Source of the DNA: Clostridiaceae bacterium BL-3
GTDB lineage: Bacteria; Bacillota; Clostridia; Clostridiales; Clostridiaceae
NCBI GenBank assembly: GCA_902809985.1
Contig: CADDXC010000001.1
Location: forward strand, 310,001 to 374,000
Direction: 5' to 3'
DNA length: 64,000 bases
Shown: piece by piece, positions 44,105 to 56,142 of the stretch
Layout: every line of letters begins with the position of its first letter
Position numbering within the stretch: the first letter of the stretch is position 1
Position numbers and translations under genes: made by a program
The notes under the pieces: model-generated
Seen by the model: the letters and a program-made list of their open reading frames with translations, nothing else
The model's database searches: none
What the model was told of the DNA's origin: nothing

Positions 44105-46060
44105 ATGAAAAATGTAGACAAAAAGAGTGAAGCTTATGATGTAACATCTCTGACTTCTCTGGAAAAATTGGAACCGGTTCGTGTTAGACCCGGCATGTAT
44201 ATAGGTTCTACAGGCAGCCGGGGTCTTCATCACTGTATATGGGAGATATTAGATAATTCCATAGATGAGATTTCAAATGGATTTGGAGATATGGCCTGTG
44301 TAACTTTAAATGAAGATGGGAGTGTGTCTGTAGAAGATAATGGCAGGGGGATTCCCACAGGTATCCATCCTGTAAAAAAAATAAATGGAGTGGAAATGGT
44401 ATTTACACAGCTGCATACAGGAGGAAAATTTAATAATGAGGTCTATAAGACTTCGGGAGGACTTCACGGTGTAGGTGCTGCTGTAGTAAATGCACTATCC
44501 AAGTGGATGGAAGTGGAAGTCAAGCGAAATGGGCACATTTATGCTCAGAGATTTGAATATGCTTATGACAGACATCTTAAAAAAGATATGCCCGGGACAC
44601 CAGTCACTGATCTTAAGATAATAGGAGATACCGATGAAACAGGTACCAAGGTTACCTTTATGCCTGATGAAAGGGTGTTTTCAACAGTAGAGTTCAAATT
44701 GGATGTCATAGAGGAAAGACTTCGGGAACTGGCTTTTCAAAATAAAGGTATAACTTTAAAACTCCTGTGCAATTGGGGGGAGAATAAAATACAAAGGGAA
44801 TATCATTCTGAAAGAGGTCTGCTGGATTTTATAGAATATTTGAATGAAAGTAAGACGCCTCTTCATAAAGAACCCATATTGTTTGAAGGGGAAAGGCATA
44901 TGGGAGATTTGAATATGGAAGGAGAGGTGTGTATTCAGTTTACCGATTCAACTAATTACCATATAGCAAGTTATGTGAATAATATTCCAACCACCGAGTC
45001 AGGAACTCATGAGAGCGGGTTTAAGGCTGGTATGACCAGGGCATTTAAGGAATGGGCCAAAAAACTCAATTTACTGAAGGAAAAGGATGCAGAATTTGAG
45101 GGAGATGATCTCAGGGAGGGAATGACCGCCATAGTTAAGATAAGGATAAATAATCCCGTATTTGAAGGCCAGACCAAGACTAAACTTGGAAACGCAGAGG
45201 CCTATACCATGATGAATGATCTTTCTTACACTAAACTTTCTGAATGGATAGAAGATAATAGGGATATGGCTTCAGTAATAATAAATAACGCCTTAAATGC
45301 AGCCCTGAGGAGGGAGAAAATAAAAAAAATAAACGATGCGGAGAAAAAGAAAGTAGGAAGGGGAACTGCACCACTTGCAGGGAAAATTGCAGTGTGCACT
45401 TTGAAGGATCCATCCAAGTGTGAATTTATAGTGGTGGAAGGTGACTCTGCAGGAGGCTCTGCAAAACAGGCCAGGGACAGACGATTTCAGACCATAATGC
45501 CTTCCAAAGGTAAGATAATGAATACAGAAAAGCAGAAGCTGGAAAATGTACTTGGAAGTGAGGAATTAAAAATATTCAACACGGCCATAGGTACTGGAAT
45601 ACTTGAAAATTACAGGGAAGAGGATTTGAAGTATGACAAGATTATAATACTCAGTGATGCCGACGTAGATGGATATCATATAAGGGCACTTTGGATGACT
45701 TATATATATAGATATATGAGACAGCTTATTTCAAATGAGCACCTGTATATAGCGCTTCCACCTCTTTACAAAGTTTATAAAGAGAGCAGGGGAAAAGACG
45801 TGACCAGGTATGCCTATAGCGATGAACAGCTTTCAAAAGCAAAAAAAGAAGTTGGATCCGGGGCACTTGTTCAAAGATATAAAGGTTTGGGAGAGATGAA
45901 CCCGGATCAACTCTGGCAGACTACTTTGGATCCGGAAAGCAGGACACTTCAGCAGATAACTATAGAAGATGCTGTAAAAGCTGAAAAAATGATATCTCTG
46001 CTTATGGGTGACGTAGTGGCGCCGAGAAAAAAATATATGTATAAATACGCAGAATTTTAG
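44105..46060 (+). CDS. parE: DNA topoisomerase IV subunit B
   Basis: About 651 residues of the GyrB/ParE family, the ATPase half of a type II topoisomerase. GHKL ATPase motifs are EILDNSIDE, VEDNGRGIP and TSGGLHGVGA; the QTK loop is seen in EGQTKTKLG; the TOPRIM region has EGDSAGGSAKQ and LSDADVDGYHI. Length and pairing with a ParC-like gene away from the replication origin genes favour ParE over GyrB. The ATG is eight bases after GGAGGAAA; a TTG six codons earlier lies in front of that site. Confidence 0.9.
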   Translation: MKNVDKKSEAYDVTSLTSLEKLEPVRVRPGMYIGSTGSRGLHHCIWEILDNSIDEISNGFGDMACVTLNEDGSVSVEDNGRGIPTGIHPVKKINGVEMVFTQLHTGGKFNNEVYKTSGGLHGVGAAVVNALSKWMEVEVKRNGHIYAQRFEYAYDRHLKKDMPGTPVTDLKIIGDTDETGTKVTFMPDERVFSTVEFKLDVIEERLRELAFQNKGITLKLLCNWGENKIQREYHSERGLLDFIEYLNESKTPLHKEPILFEGERHMGDLNMEGEVCIQFTDSTNYHIASYVNNIPTTESGTHESGFKAGMTRAFKEWAKKLNLLKEKDAEFEGDDLREGMTAIVKIRINNPVFEGQTKTKLGNAEAYTMMNDLSYTKLSEWIEDNRDMASVIINNALNAALRREKIKKINDAEKKKVGRGTAPLAGKIAVCTLKDPSKCEFIVVEGDSAGGSAKQARDRRFQTIMPSKGKIMNTEKQKLENVLGSEELKIFNTAIGTGILENYREEDLKYDKIIILSDADVDGYHIRALWMTYIYRYMRQLISNEHLYIALPPLYKVYKESRGKDVTRYAYSDEQLSKAKKEVGSGALVQRYKGLGEMNPDQLWQTTLDPESRTLQQITIEDAVKAEKMISLLMGDVVAPRKKYMYKYAEF

Positions 46061-46061
46061 G

Positions 46062-46158
46062 CAATGTACAATTGACAGTGCACAATTCACAATTGTGGTT
46101 GATTTTTCGCAGAAAAATCTTCATTAACTGTGAATTGCCAATTGTTCATTGTGAATTG
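46062..46158. repeat. Nested inverted-repeat element between parE and parC
   Basis: Outer arms are made of CAATT-type words (TGCACAATTCACAATTG, and CTGTGAATTGCCAATTG on the right), which are largely reverse complements. The centre is a hairpin, GATTTTTCGCAGAAAAATC (46101-46119). It belongs to the same family as 56-162, 54200-54297 and 62482-62569. Confidence 0.7.
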
Positions 46159-46177
46159 ATAATAAGGAGGCTTTTAC

Positions 46178-49042
46178 TTGGCAACTAAAACAGTAATTCC
46201 AGAAGATCACAATATAATAAAAATTCCAATAGAAGAAGCTATGCCAGATAATTATCTTCCCTATGCAGTGGAAGTAGCAAAAGACAGGGCGCTTCCAGAT
46301 GTGAGAGATGGCTTAAAGCCCGTACATAGAAGAATAATATACGGTAGTTATATGTTAAGGGCATTTCCTGATAGGCCCTATTATAAATCTGCCAGAATAG
46401 TGGGTGACATACTTGGAAAATATCATCCTCATGGGGATACATCTGTATATGATGCCATGGTCATATTGGCCCAGAATTTCACTACGAGAATGCCCCTTAT
46501 AGATGGACATGGAAATTGGGGTAGTCAGGATGGAGATAGTGCTGCAGCAATGCGTTATACAGAAGCCAGGCTTACCCCTATTGCCATGGAAATGATGAGA
46601 GACATAGACAAAGATGTGGTAAACATGATAGACAATTATTCAGGATCTGAAAAAGAACCTGAAGTGCTTCCGGCAAGATATCCCAACCTGCTGGTAAATG
46701 GAGCCTTTGGAATAGCTGTAGGTCTTGCCACCAATATTCCTCCCCATAATTTGAGAGAGGTAATTGGAGCTGCGGCGGCCTATATAGATAATCCGGATAT
46801 AACCACTGAGGAACTTATGAAATACATAAAGGGACCAGATTTGCCCACCGGAGGGATAATAATAGGGAAAAAATCTCTCCTTTCCGCCTATGAAACGGGC
46901 GAGGGGAGAGTGACTTTAAGGGCCAAGACTTCCATAGAGAAGCTTGACAATGGAAAGCTTGCCATAGTCATAACGGAATTTCCCTACAGGAGGAGCAAGG
47001 CCAGGCTGCTTCAGACTATTTCTGAAATGACTGCCGATAAAAGGCATGCAAAGATATTTGAACCCATATCTGATATAAGAGATGAGTCCGATAGGAGTGG
47101 TATAAGAGCAGTAATAGAATTCAAAAAATCAGCAGATATCAATCTAGTGAAGAAAATTTTAAAATATCTGTTTAAAAAGACAGATCTTCAGTGCAGCATA
47201 TCCTTTAATATGGTGGCTTTGGCTAATGGAAAACCTCAAACTATGGGACTTAGGACCATATTGAGTTACTATGTTGATTATCAGAAGGAAATTGTAAAGA
47301 GGAGAACAAGAAAGGAGCTGGATGCAGCAAATTCCAGGTTTCATATTGTAGAGGGATTCATAAAGGCCATAGGTATAATGGATGAAATTATAAAAACCAT
47401 CAGGGCATCTAAATCCAAAAAAAATGCTGCCTCAAATCTTATGGATAGATTTCAGTTTACAGCTCCACAGGCCCAGGCTATATTGGAGCTCATGCTGTAT
47501 AGACTTACAGGACTTGAAATAGTGTCTTTTGAGAAAGAATACAAAAAACTTTTAAGAACAATAAAGAGGCTTACAAAAATATTGGGCAGCGAAAGGGAAG
47601 TCCTGAAAATTATAAAAAAGGAATTGGAAGAAATTGGTGAAAAATATGGCGATGATAGAAAAACTGCCATTGTAGAAGAGGATGAAAAAGCCAAAATAGA
47701 TGAAGAAGAGCTTATGATAGAGGAGAACATAATCGTTACAATGTCCAATGAATCCTTCATAAAAAGAGTTTCTGAGAAAAGCTACAGTAGATCCAGCGGG
47801 CAAATTGAAGATATAAAATACAGGGAGGGGGATTTCAATAGATATCTCATACATGCCAATACCAGAGACACATTTATGTTTTTTACAGATAAGGGAAATG
47901 TGTATAATTTAAAAGGAAGGGACATTCCTGAATTCAAGTGGAAAGAAAAGGGTGAAAGACTTGACAGTATAATAAGAGGTCTTGATCTGTCCGAAGAAAA
48001 CGTAATTGCAGTATACAACATGGAGAATTTAAATTTAAAAAAGGATTTTATATTTTTTACTACTATTGGAGGAATAAAAAGGACAAAATTGGAATCCTTT
48101 ATTACAAATTATGTCAAGATCATGGCCCTTAAGCTAAAAAGTGGGGAAGAACTTGTAGATGTAAAACTTATTGACAGAAACTCTCAGATGAAGTTTATAA
48201 AAGTGTCAACAAAGATAGGGCTTGATTTTAAATTAAAAGTGCCGAAGATGGCAACTGAAGATAGAAATATAGTCACTACTAAACTTTTTATCCTGCCAAA
48301 AGAAGATAGAGTATTAAATATTCAGTTGTGTGATGAGGATGAGTATAGAAAGTTTCATATAAATGTGAATAAGTCAGGAATGATCAAAATTTCAAATATG
48401 GGAAGAGCCTACAGGAATGTACTCACAAATTCAAGATGTACTGTACTCCTATTTACGGTTGATGGAATGGTGTTTTCCATGCCTGCATTTATGCTTCAAA
48501 ATATAGGTGCTTCCGGGATAAATGCTGCGAAGCTCATGGGAGATGTAGATGTAAAGGATATACTCAAGATAGTTTCTGTGGAAGACTTCAGCTCAGGATA
48601 CATATACTTTTTTACTGAAAGCGGAATGGTTAAAAAGACTTCCATGATGGAATTCAAAGATATGGATTTGTGGAACAGGGCATATAAATTTAAGAATAAA
48701 GGGGATCTGCTGATAAACGTAGAATATAGCAGTGCTCAAAGTCCCCAGATACTTTTAGTAAGTGATGCTGGGATGGCAATAAAATTCAAGGGGGATTCAG
48801 TAAGCACCATGGGTAAATTGGCTTCAGGGGTAATAGGCATGAGTTTAAAGGATGACCAGAAAGTGATATATTCTCTTCTTATAGACAATGAAGATAAGAT
48901 GAACCGCACCTTGATTTTAAATTCTTTCAAGGGAGATAAAGGAAAAATAAAGTTGAAGAATATATCTCTTCAAAACAGAGCAGGCAGAGGCAGAAGCGTT
49001 GTTGTAATGAATTTAGATGACAGGGTTAAGGAAGTTCACTGA
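46178..49042 (+). CDS. parC: DNA topoisomerase IV subunit A
   Basis: A 954-residue GyrA/ParC family protein that cuts and rejoins DNA. The active-site Tyr lies in [10 protein letters not shown] near residue 127; [12 protein letters not shown] and [20 protein letters not shown] are conserved. The C-terminal third contains beta-propeller-like repeats, but I see no clear GyrA box, which argues for ParC. The middle carries a coiled, Glu/Lys-rich insert (about 485-520: [11 protein letters not shown].., [13 protein letters not shown]). TTG start after AAGGAGG. Separated from parE by the nested palindrome; probably co-transcribed. Confidence 0.9.
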   Translation: MATKTVIPEDHNIIKIPIEEAMPDNYLPYAVEVAKDRALPDVRDGLKPVHRRIIYGSYMLRAFPDRPYYKSARIVGDILGKYHPHGDTSVYDAMVILAQNFTTRMPLIDGHGNWGSQDGDSAAAMRYTEARLTPIAMEMMRDIDKDVVNMIDNYSGSEKEPEVLPARYPNLLVNGAFGIAVGLATNIPPHNLREVIGAAAAYIDNPDITTEELMKYIKGPDLPTGGIIIGKKSLLSAYETGEGRVTLRAKTSIEKLDNGKLAIVITEFPYRRSKARLLQTISEMTADKRHAKIFEPISDIRDESDRSGIRAVIEFKKSADINLVKKILKYLFKKTDLQCSISFNMVALANGKPQTMGLRTILSYYVDYQKEIVKRRTRKELDAANSRFHIVEGFIKAIGIMDEIIKTIRASKSKKNAASNLMDRFQFTAPQAQAILELMLYRLTGLEIVSFEKEYKKLLRTIKRLTKILGSEREVLKIIKKELEEIGEKYGDDRKTAIVEEDEKAKIDEEELMIEENIIVTMSNESFIKRVSEKSYSRSSGQIEDIKYREGDFNRYLIHANTRDTFMFFTDKGNVYNLKGRDIPEFKWKEKGERLDSIIRGLDLSEENVIAVYNMENLNLKKDFIFFTTIGGIKRTKLESFITNYVKIMALKLKSGEELVDVKLIDRNSQMKFIKVSTKIGLDFKLKVPKMATEDRNIVTTKLFILPKEDRVLNIQLCDEDEYRKFHINVNKSGMIKISNMGRAYRNVLTNSRCTVLLFTVDGMVFSMPAFMLQNIGASGINAAKLMGDVDVKDILKIVSVEDFSSGYIYFFTESGMVKKTSMMEFKDMDLWNRAYKFKNKGDLLINVEYSSAQSPQILLVSDAGMAIKFKGDSVSTMGKLASGVIGMSLKDDQKVIYSLLIDNEDKMNRTLILNSFKGDKGKIKLKNISLQNRAGRGRSVVVMNLDDRVKEVH

Positions 49043-49083
49043 AAAGTATTTTGCAGCAAATTTGCAGATAATTTAGAAGTATA

Positions 49084-49197
49084 TTGTAATATTGTGATTA
49101 TTATATTATAATGTGTATATAATTTAATAAAAGGCAGAGAAAAGAGAGCCGCTTTAAAAAGTCAATATATTTGGCTTCTTTTAAGTAGGCTCTTTTT
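49084..49197 (+). promoter_or_regulatory. glpF promoter and leader terminator, probable GlpP target
   Basis: TTGTAA (49084-49089), a 17-bp spacer and TATAAT (49107-49112) form the promoter. In the leader, AAAGAGAGCC (49141-49150) pairs with GGCTCTTTTT (49188-49197), with an inner CTTTAAAAAG / CTTTTAAG helix, giving a terminator about 125 bp before glpF. GlpP is an antiterminator known to act on such glp leaders when glycerol-3-phosphate is present, and it is encoded in this cluster. Confidence 0.75.
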
Positions 49198-49320
49198 ATA
49201 AAAGGAATTATACTTTTATTCAGTAATCGATTTCTTGTGTTCTTTGAAATACCAAATTTATTTCATAATTAGATGTTAATTCAAATTAACATAATTATTA
49301 AGTTAGGGGGAATAAATATT

Positions 49321-50025
49321 ATGTCACATGTATTAGCAGAATTTGTTGGAACTGCATTGCTTGTCTATTTAGGAGACAGCATATGTGCAAACTGTACTCT
49401 TAATAAGAGTAAAGGGCAGAATGCAGGATGGATAGTCATAGCAGCAGGATGGGGTTTTGCAGTAGGAATTCCTGCATACTTGTTTTCAAATTTCAGTAAT
49501 CAGTTCAATCCGGCGCTTACCATAGGGCTGGCCGTAATTGGTAAATTTCCGTGGGCGGAAGTTCCTGGTTATGTCGTAGCTCAAATGGTGGGAGGTATAA
49601 TTGGAGGAGTTTTTGTATGGCTTACCTATTTACCGCATTGGGGAATTACAGAGGATAAGGCTGCAAAACTGGGTATATTCTGCACAGCGCCGGCTGTGAG
49701 AAATTATCCTGCAAACTTCTTAACTGAGTTTTTGGCTACGGCTACTTTAGTATTTTCTTTAGCTGCGATGGGTACGGTTAAAACTGCCGATGGTATGGGA
49801 TCTATAATTGTTGTAAGTGCAATTATCTTTGTTCTGGGTTGTGCTCTCGGTGGTCCTACTGGATATGCAATGAATCCAGCCAGAGATTTGTCACCAAGAA
49901 TTGCACATGCTATACTTCCTATAGCAGGTAAAGGCGATTCAGATTGGGCTTATGCTTGGGTTCCGGTTTTTGGACCTATAGCGGGAGGAATAGCCGGGGC
50001 ACTGCTATTTGCAGTAATATTCTGA
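49321..50025 (+). CDS. glpF: Glycerol facilitator (MIP/aquaporin family)
   Basis: A 234-residue channel with six membrane helices and both pore motifs: NPA in QFNPALTIGLAV and NPA-R-D in AMNPARDLSPR. The Asp after the second NPAR is the mark of glycerol-conducting forms. It admits glycerol by diffusion, to be trapped by GlpK. The start was set at the ATG following AGGGGGGAAT. Confidence 0.92.
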   Translation: MSHVLAEFVGTALLVYLGDSICANCTLNKSKGQNAGWIVIAAGWGFAVGIPAYLFSNFSNQFNPALTIGLAVIGKFPWAEVPGYVVAQMVGGIIGGVFVWLTYLPHWGITEDKAAKLGIFCTAPAVRNYPANFLTEFLATATLVFSLAAMGTVKTADGMGSIIVVSAIIFVLGCALGGPTGYAMNPARDLSPRIAHAILPIAGKGDSDWAYAWVPVFGPIAGGIAGALLFAVIF

Positions 50026-50065
50026 TGATAATTGCTTAAATTAATTAAAAAGGAAGTCTTTTTAA

Positions 50066-50629
50066 ATGCCTAAATTTAGAGAAGAACTCATAGAGAATCC
50101 TATTATAGCGGCTGTGAGAAATGAAGAGGATTTGGAACAGGCTATTTTGAGCAGGGTGTCCATAGTATTTGTACTCTATGGAGACATATTGAATATTTCA
50201 CAAATATGTGCGAAACTCAGGAGAAAAAACAAATTGACTTTTATTCATGTTGATTTAGTAGATGGATTAAAGGGAGACTTTGCAGGAATGAGGTATATAA
50301 AACAATGTGCAAATCCAAATGGAATAATAAGCACAAAATCCTCTAATATCAAATATGGGAATCAACTGGATTTACTGACGATACAGAGAGTATTTATACT
50401 GGATTCACTTTCTCTTAAAACGGGAATAAAGAATATACATGAAAATAATCCTGATGCACTTGAGGTTTTACCTGGAGTAGCAAGTAAAATAATAGGAGTT
50501 ATTGAAAAGGAAATTAAGATGCCTATTATAGCAGGAGGGCTTATAAAAGAAAAAAAGGATATAATGAATTCTCTGTCTGCAGGAGCTATAGCTATATCCA
50601 CTACTACTCACAAATTGTGGAACTTGTAA
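50066..50629 (+). CDS. glpP: Glycerol-3-phosphate-responsive antiterminator
   Basis: A 187-residue protein of the GlpP family, an RNA-binding TIM-barrel-like protein. VHVDLVDGLKGD and a C-terminal PIIAGGLIKEKKDI..SAGAIAIST are typical. Known role: with glycerol-3-phosphate it lets RNA polymerase read through leader terminators of glp genes. It lies between glpF and glpK, 40 bp after glpF, behind an AAGGAAG site. The leader hairpin at 49141-49197 is the likely target. Confidence 0.9.
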   Translation: MPKFREELIENPIIAAVRNEEDLEQAILSRVSIVFVLYGDILNISQICAKLRRKNKLTFIHVDLVDGLKGDFAGMRYIKQCANPNGIISTKSSNIKYGNQLDLLTIQRVFILDSLSLKTGIKNIHENNPDALEVLPGVASKIIGVIEKEIKMPIIAGGLIKEKKDIMNSLSAGAIAISTTTHKLWNL

Positions 50630-50648
50630 GGTTGATAATATGAGATTG

Positions 50649-50692
50649 TGGAATTTCAGAAACTAACAAAAGATCAAAAAACTGAAATTCCA
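50649..50692 (+). other. Hairpin in the glpP-glpK gap
   Basis: TGGAATTTCAG (50649-50659) and CTGAAATTCCA (50682-50692) are perfectly complementary over 11 bp. There is no T-run, so it is not a typical terminator; mRNA stability or a second GlpP contact are possibilities. Confidence 0.5.
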
Positions 50693-50725
50693 TGATCTAT
50701 GTTATGTAAGAATTTAATTTGATAA

Positions 50726-52240
<1,515 letters not shown>

Positions 52241-52259
52241 AATAATTGTATATATTGTG

Positions 52260-52296
52260 ATCCTGAGATGATATTTCTTTTGTCTCGGGATTTTTT
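52260..52296 (+). terminator. Terminator of the glp operon
   Basis: ATCCTGAGA (52260-52268) pairs with TCTCGGGAT (52283-52291) with one G-U pair, then TTTTTT. Confidence 0.85.
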
Positions 52297-52353
52297 ATAA
52301 TGGTGCATTGTGAATTGAATAATTATGGTATAATTTATTAGAGGTGATTCATT

Positions 52354-52914
52354 ATGAAAAAAGCTATAGTGTTACTTGCTAAAGGCTTTGAAGAAGTGGA
52401 AGCTCTTACCTGTGTAGATGTATTGAGAAGAGGTGGAGTGCACTGTATAACCTGTTCTATAAATTTGGATAAAGATGTAGCTGGCTGTCATGAAATACAT
52501 GTAAGGGCCAATAATATACTTGAGAATACAGATGTAGATAAATATGATGCGCTTATAATACCAGGAGGTATGCCCGGTGCGGCAAATCTTAGGGATAACA
52601 GCGAAGTTATAGATCTGGTAAAAAGATTCTATAATGAGAATAAAATAGTAGCTGCCATATGTGCGGGCCCCATAGTATTGAAGAAAGCGGGAATAATTGA
52701 AAATAAAAAAGTAACTTGCTATCCCGGTTTTGAAAAAGAACTGGAACCAATCCATTTCAGCCATGATATAGTAGTTCAGGATGGAAACCTCATAACCAGC
52801 AGGGGCCCGGCTACGGCCATGTATTTTGCCTTTAGGATTTTACAAAATCTTGCAGATGAGGATATAGTGGAAAATTTGAAAAAAGATATGCTTTTAAATC
52901 TGGTGACAGGTTAA
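52354..52914 (+). CDS. DJ-1/PfpI family protein
   Basis: A 186-residue protein with the flavodoxin-like DJ-1 fold. Glu14/Glu15 in GFEEVEA and the reactive Cys103 in AAICAGP form the usual site; PGGMPGAANLRD and SRGPATA are also typical. Members act as glyoxalases or deglycases, chaperones or oxidative stress proteins; the function here is unknown. GAGGTG ribosome site. A short gap and the same strand link it loosely to the peptidase gene that follows. Confidence 0.9.
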   Translation: MKKAIVLLAKGFEEVEALTCVDVLRRGGVHCITCSINLDKDVAGCHEIHVRANNILENTDVDKYDALIIPGGMPGAANLRDNSEVIDLVKRFYNENKIVAAICAGPIVLKKAGIIENKKVTCYPGFEKELEPIHFSHDIVVQDGNLITSRGPATAMYFAFRILQNLADEDIVENLKKDMLLNLVTG

Positions 52915-52963
52915 ATTGTTCAGCCTGACTTCAAGGTAAACCCGTGGAAAGAGAGGATGAAAA

Positions 52964-54199
52964 GTGAGAGAATATATGCTTGACAATGGGATCAAGCTCT
53001 TGTATCAGTATAGGGAGGGAATACTCACTTCACTGTGTATTGGATTTAATGCAGGAGCTCTAGAGGAGAGCGGGCAATTTAATTTTGGGACGGCCCATGC
53101 CCTGGAGCATGTCATATCTAAAGGGACGGAACACAGAGATGAAAATCAGATAAATGAGGAATTTGACAATGTATTTGGATTTGAAAATGCCATGACTAAT
53201 TATCCTTATACCATATATTATGGAACTTGTTTTTCAGATGATCTTGAAAGGGCAGTGAAGCTCTATGGCGATGTGATTCTAAACCCCATTTTTCCTGAAA
53301 AAGGTTTTAAGGAAGAAATGGATGTAATACTTCAGGAGTACAGGGATTGGAAAGATGATGCATATCAGCGGTGTGAAGATGCTCTTTTTGGGAACTCCTT
53401 TAATAAGAGAAGAATAAGAGAGCTTATAGTGGGGAATGAAGGCAGTATAAAATCCATTACCTTAGATGAGATAAAGAGATTTTACAGTACTTTTTATTTC
53501 CCTGAAAATTGTACTGTTTGTTTTTGTTCTTCCCTGGATTTTAAAAGCATAATTTCTATTGTGGACAGATATTTTGGAAAATGGAGAGTAAAATCAAAGA
53601 TATGTGCTGCAAAAGAACCCGTGTATGAAAAAAATAGGGCTGGTGTATTCCTGGAAAAAGTATCTGGAATAGCCGGTGCCAGGATTCAGTATATATTTGA
53701 TATTCATGATTTAAGTGAAAGGGAATACAAAGCCCTCTATCTGTTTAACACTGTCTTTGGGCAGGGCACCAGCAGCCTCTTGTTTAGCAGAATAAGAACT
53801 GAAAAGGGCATAGCCTATGATTTGGGCAGCAGCATAAAGGATGAAAGGGGCATGAAACTTTTCTCCATAAAAATGAGTACCTTGCCTGAAAATATAGATA
53901 GAGCACTTGGCATTGTAAATAGTGTAATAAATGAATTGAAAAATTCGAAAGAGTATTTTAGCAGTGATAAAATAGGAAAAATTGCCAGAAGTCTGGAACT
54001 GAAAAGGGAAATTAAAAGAGAAAGATCCATTGAATACTGTAAAGAAGTTGTGGAACACGATCTCATGTATGAGAGATTTGATGATCACTGCAATTCATGT
54101 GATGCAGAACAGCTGGATGAAATTAAATGCGAGGATATAGTCGAAGTCATAGACAAAGTTATGAAAAATCCCTCCATACAGATATTAAGAGCACCTTAG
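52964..54199 (+). CDS. M16 family zinc peptidase (insulinase-like)
   Basis: A 411-residue peptidase. The inverted zinc motif HALEH is at 45-49, and the distal Glu lies in the MDVILQEYRDW region about 75 residues later, as in active M16 members. The C-terminal half is the inactive partner domain with GTSSLLFSRIRTEKGIAYD. Cytosolic, with no signal peptide. Similar clostridial enzymes are often annotated as processing or antimicrobial-peptide-type proteases without proof. GTG start after GAGAGGA. Confidence 0.88.
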   Translation: MREYMLDNGIKLLYQYREGILTSLCIGFNAGALEESGQFNFGTAHALEHVISKGTEHRDENQINEEFDNVFGFENAMTNYPYTIYYGTCFSDDLERAVKLYGDVILNPIFPEKGFKEEMDVILQEYRDWKDDAYQRCEDALFGNSFNKRRIRELIVGNEGSIKSITLDEIKRFYSTFYFPENCTVCFCSSLDFKSIISIVDRYFGKWRVKSKICAAKEPVYEKNRAGVFLEKVSGIAGARIQYIFDIHDLSEREYKALYLFNTVFGQGTSSLLFSRIRTEKGIAYDLGSSIKDERGMKLFSIKMSTLPENIDRALGIVNSVINELKNSKEYFSSDKIGKIARSLELKREIKRERSIEYCKEVVEHDLMYERFDDHCNSCDAEQLDEIKCEDIVEVIDKVMKNPSIQILRAP

Positions 54200-54297
54200 A
54201 TATCAATTTACAATTTACAATTGTCCATTGACAATTGTGTATTGTAAGTTGAAAATTATAAATTGTAAACTGTCAACTGTGAGTTGTCAATTGATAT
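54200..54297. repeat. AT-rich nested inverted repeat before recJ
   Basis: ATATCAATT (54200-54208) is repeated inverted as AATTGATAT (54289-54297). Between them many self-complementary words of the CAATTG/ACAATT/AATTGT type follow one another. The composition matches the outer arms of the element at 46062-46158, though the GATTTT core is missing here. Confidence 0.65.
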
Positions 54298-54315
54298 AAG
54301 GCTGGTGGTTTGTTT

Positions 54316-56100
54316 TTGAGTGCAAAATGGATGCTGAGAAGATGCAGAAAAGATATAAAGGCTATTGCTAAAAAATCGGGGATAAGTGAAATTACAGCAC
54401 AAATTCTTGTCAATAGAGGAATAGTTGATGAAAGAGAAATAGAGAATTTTATAAATCCGTCAATACATAAATTGCTGAATCCCATGCTCATGAAAGATAT
54501 GGGAAAGGGTACGGATATAATATACAGAGCTATAAGGGAAAATAAAAATATAGCTATATATGGTGATTATGATGTAGATGGAATAATAAGCACATATATA
54601 CTGTACCGTGGGCTTTTAAGGTGCGGGGCAAAGGTGAAATATCATATTCCGGACAGGATTACAGAGGGGTATGGCATGAATATTCACAGTGTTGAGCAGT
54701 TAAAAAATGAGGGAATTGAAGTTATAATAACCTGTGACAACGGTATTTCTGCTTTGGATCAGATTGAAAGGGCAAAAGAGCTTGGAGTTACAGTGGTGGT
54801 TACGGATCACCACAATATACCTTTTGATGTTGATGATTCAAAACAAGGTGAAAAGAAATTTCTCATACCGCCAGCAGATGCTGTCATCGATCCAAAACAA
54901 AAAAACTGTTCATATCCTTTTAAACAGCTCTGTGGTGCAGGAATAGCTTTCAAATTTGTTCAGGTACTCTATAAAAAATTTGGAATAAAGGAAGAGGAAG
55001 CTTGTGCGTTTATAGAATATGCAGCTATAGGAACTATATGTGATGTGGTGGATTTATTGGGGGAAAACAGAATTATAGCTAAAAATGGTCTTAAAATGTT
55101 AAATAATACTGGAAACCCTGGTATAAGGGCATTGATCAAAGAGACTTCATTGGATGGGAAAATTATAAATTCCTACCATATAGGTTTTATTATAGGGCCT
55201 TGTATAAATGCGACAGGACGCCTTGATAGTGCATCTGTGGCGCTTGAACTCTTGCTGTGCAGGAATTCAGCTGAGGCACAAAAGCTTGCCAAAAAACTTC
55301 ATGAATTGAACATACAGAGGCAGCATATGACTAATGACAGTTTAAATGCAGTAGTGGAGGAAGTGGAAAATTCTTCCCTAAAAAAAGACAAGGTACTTGT
55401 AGTACATAGAGATGATATACACGAGAGCATAGTTGGTATAGTCGCAGGAAGACTCAAAGAAAAATACAATGTACCTTCTATAGTGATAACAAAAAGTGCA
55501 GATCAGTCTAAGGGCTCAGGCAGATCCATAGAAGGCTATAATATGTTTGAAGAACTTTTAAAATGCAGAGAATTGATGAATAAATTTGGAGGTCATCCGC
55601 TGGCAGCGGGGTTGTCCATAAATACTGAAAATATAGATAAACTGAGGAAGAAACTCAATGAAAACTGTAATCTTACAGATGAAGATATAGTGCCTAAAAT
55701 TAGGATAGATAAAAGACTTCCCCTTGAAAATGTATCTTTTAAAATGCTGGAGGATATAGAAAAACTGCAGCCTTTTGGAAAGGGAAATCCAGAACCTGTT
55801 TTTGGTGAAAAAAATATAGATGTATTCAGGGTATATTTTTTAGGAAAAGATAAAAATGTACTGAAATTATTTTGCCGGCTGAAAAAAAGTTTAAAGAAAA
55901 TTGATGCTGTGGATTTTAATGGAGGTAAAAAATTTAAAGAATTAGTGATGGAGCGCTATGGTGATAAAAAGGGAAATGAAATTTTAAACAATAAATTTCG
56001 CAGCATAAAAATGGATTTTATATTTTCACCATCTATTAATGAATTTAATGGAAATAAAAGTATTCAGATTATAGTAAAAGATTTTAGACTGACTTTTTAA
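54316..56100 (+). CDS. recJ: Single-stranded-DNA-specific exonuclease RecJ
   Basis: A 594-residue DHH-family nuclease acting in recombination and repair. Motifs: GDYDVDGI, TCDNGISALDQIERAK, VVTDHHNIP and, in the DHHA1 part, GSGRSIEGYNMFEEL and KFGGHPLAAGLSI. The TTG chosen lies eight bases after GGTGG and gives the start SAKWMLRR, usual for clostridial RecJ. The protein has the core and the following OB-like domain but no long C-terminal extension. Confidence 0.92.
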   Translation: MSAKWMLRRCRKDIKAIAKKSGISEITAQILVNRGIVDEREIENFINPSIHKLLNPMLMKDMGKGTDIIYRAIRENKNIAIYGDYDVDGIISTYILYRGLLRCGAKVKYHIPDRITEGYGMNIHSVEQLKNEGIEVIITCDNGISALDQIERAKELGVTVVVTDHHNIPFDVDDSKQGEKKFLIPPADAVIDPKQKNCSYPFKQLCGAGIAFKFVQVLYKKFGIKEEEACAFIEYAAIGTICDVVDLLGENRIIAKNGLKMLNNTGNPGIRALIKETSLDGKIINSYHIGFIIGPCINATGRLDSASVALELLLCRNSAEAQKLAKKLHELNIQRQHMTNDSLNAVVEEVENSSLKKDKVLVVHRDDIHESIVGIVAGRLKEKYNVPSIVITKSADQSKGSGRSIEGYNMFEELLKCRELMNKFGGHPLAAGLSINTENIDKLRKKLNENCNLTDEDIVPKIRIDKRLPLENVSFKMLEDIEKLQPFGKGNPEPVFGEKNIDVFRVYFLGKDKNVLKLFCRLKKSLKKIDAVDFNGGKKFKELVMERYGDKKGNEILNNKFRSIKMDFIFSPSINEFNGNKSIQIIVKDFRLTF

Positions 56101-56142
56101 TGTGCAGTGTGAATATTATATTTTGTGGGGGGGAAATGTACT

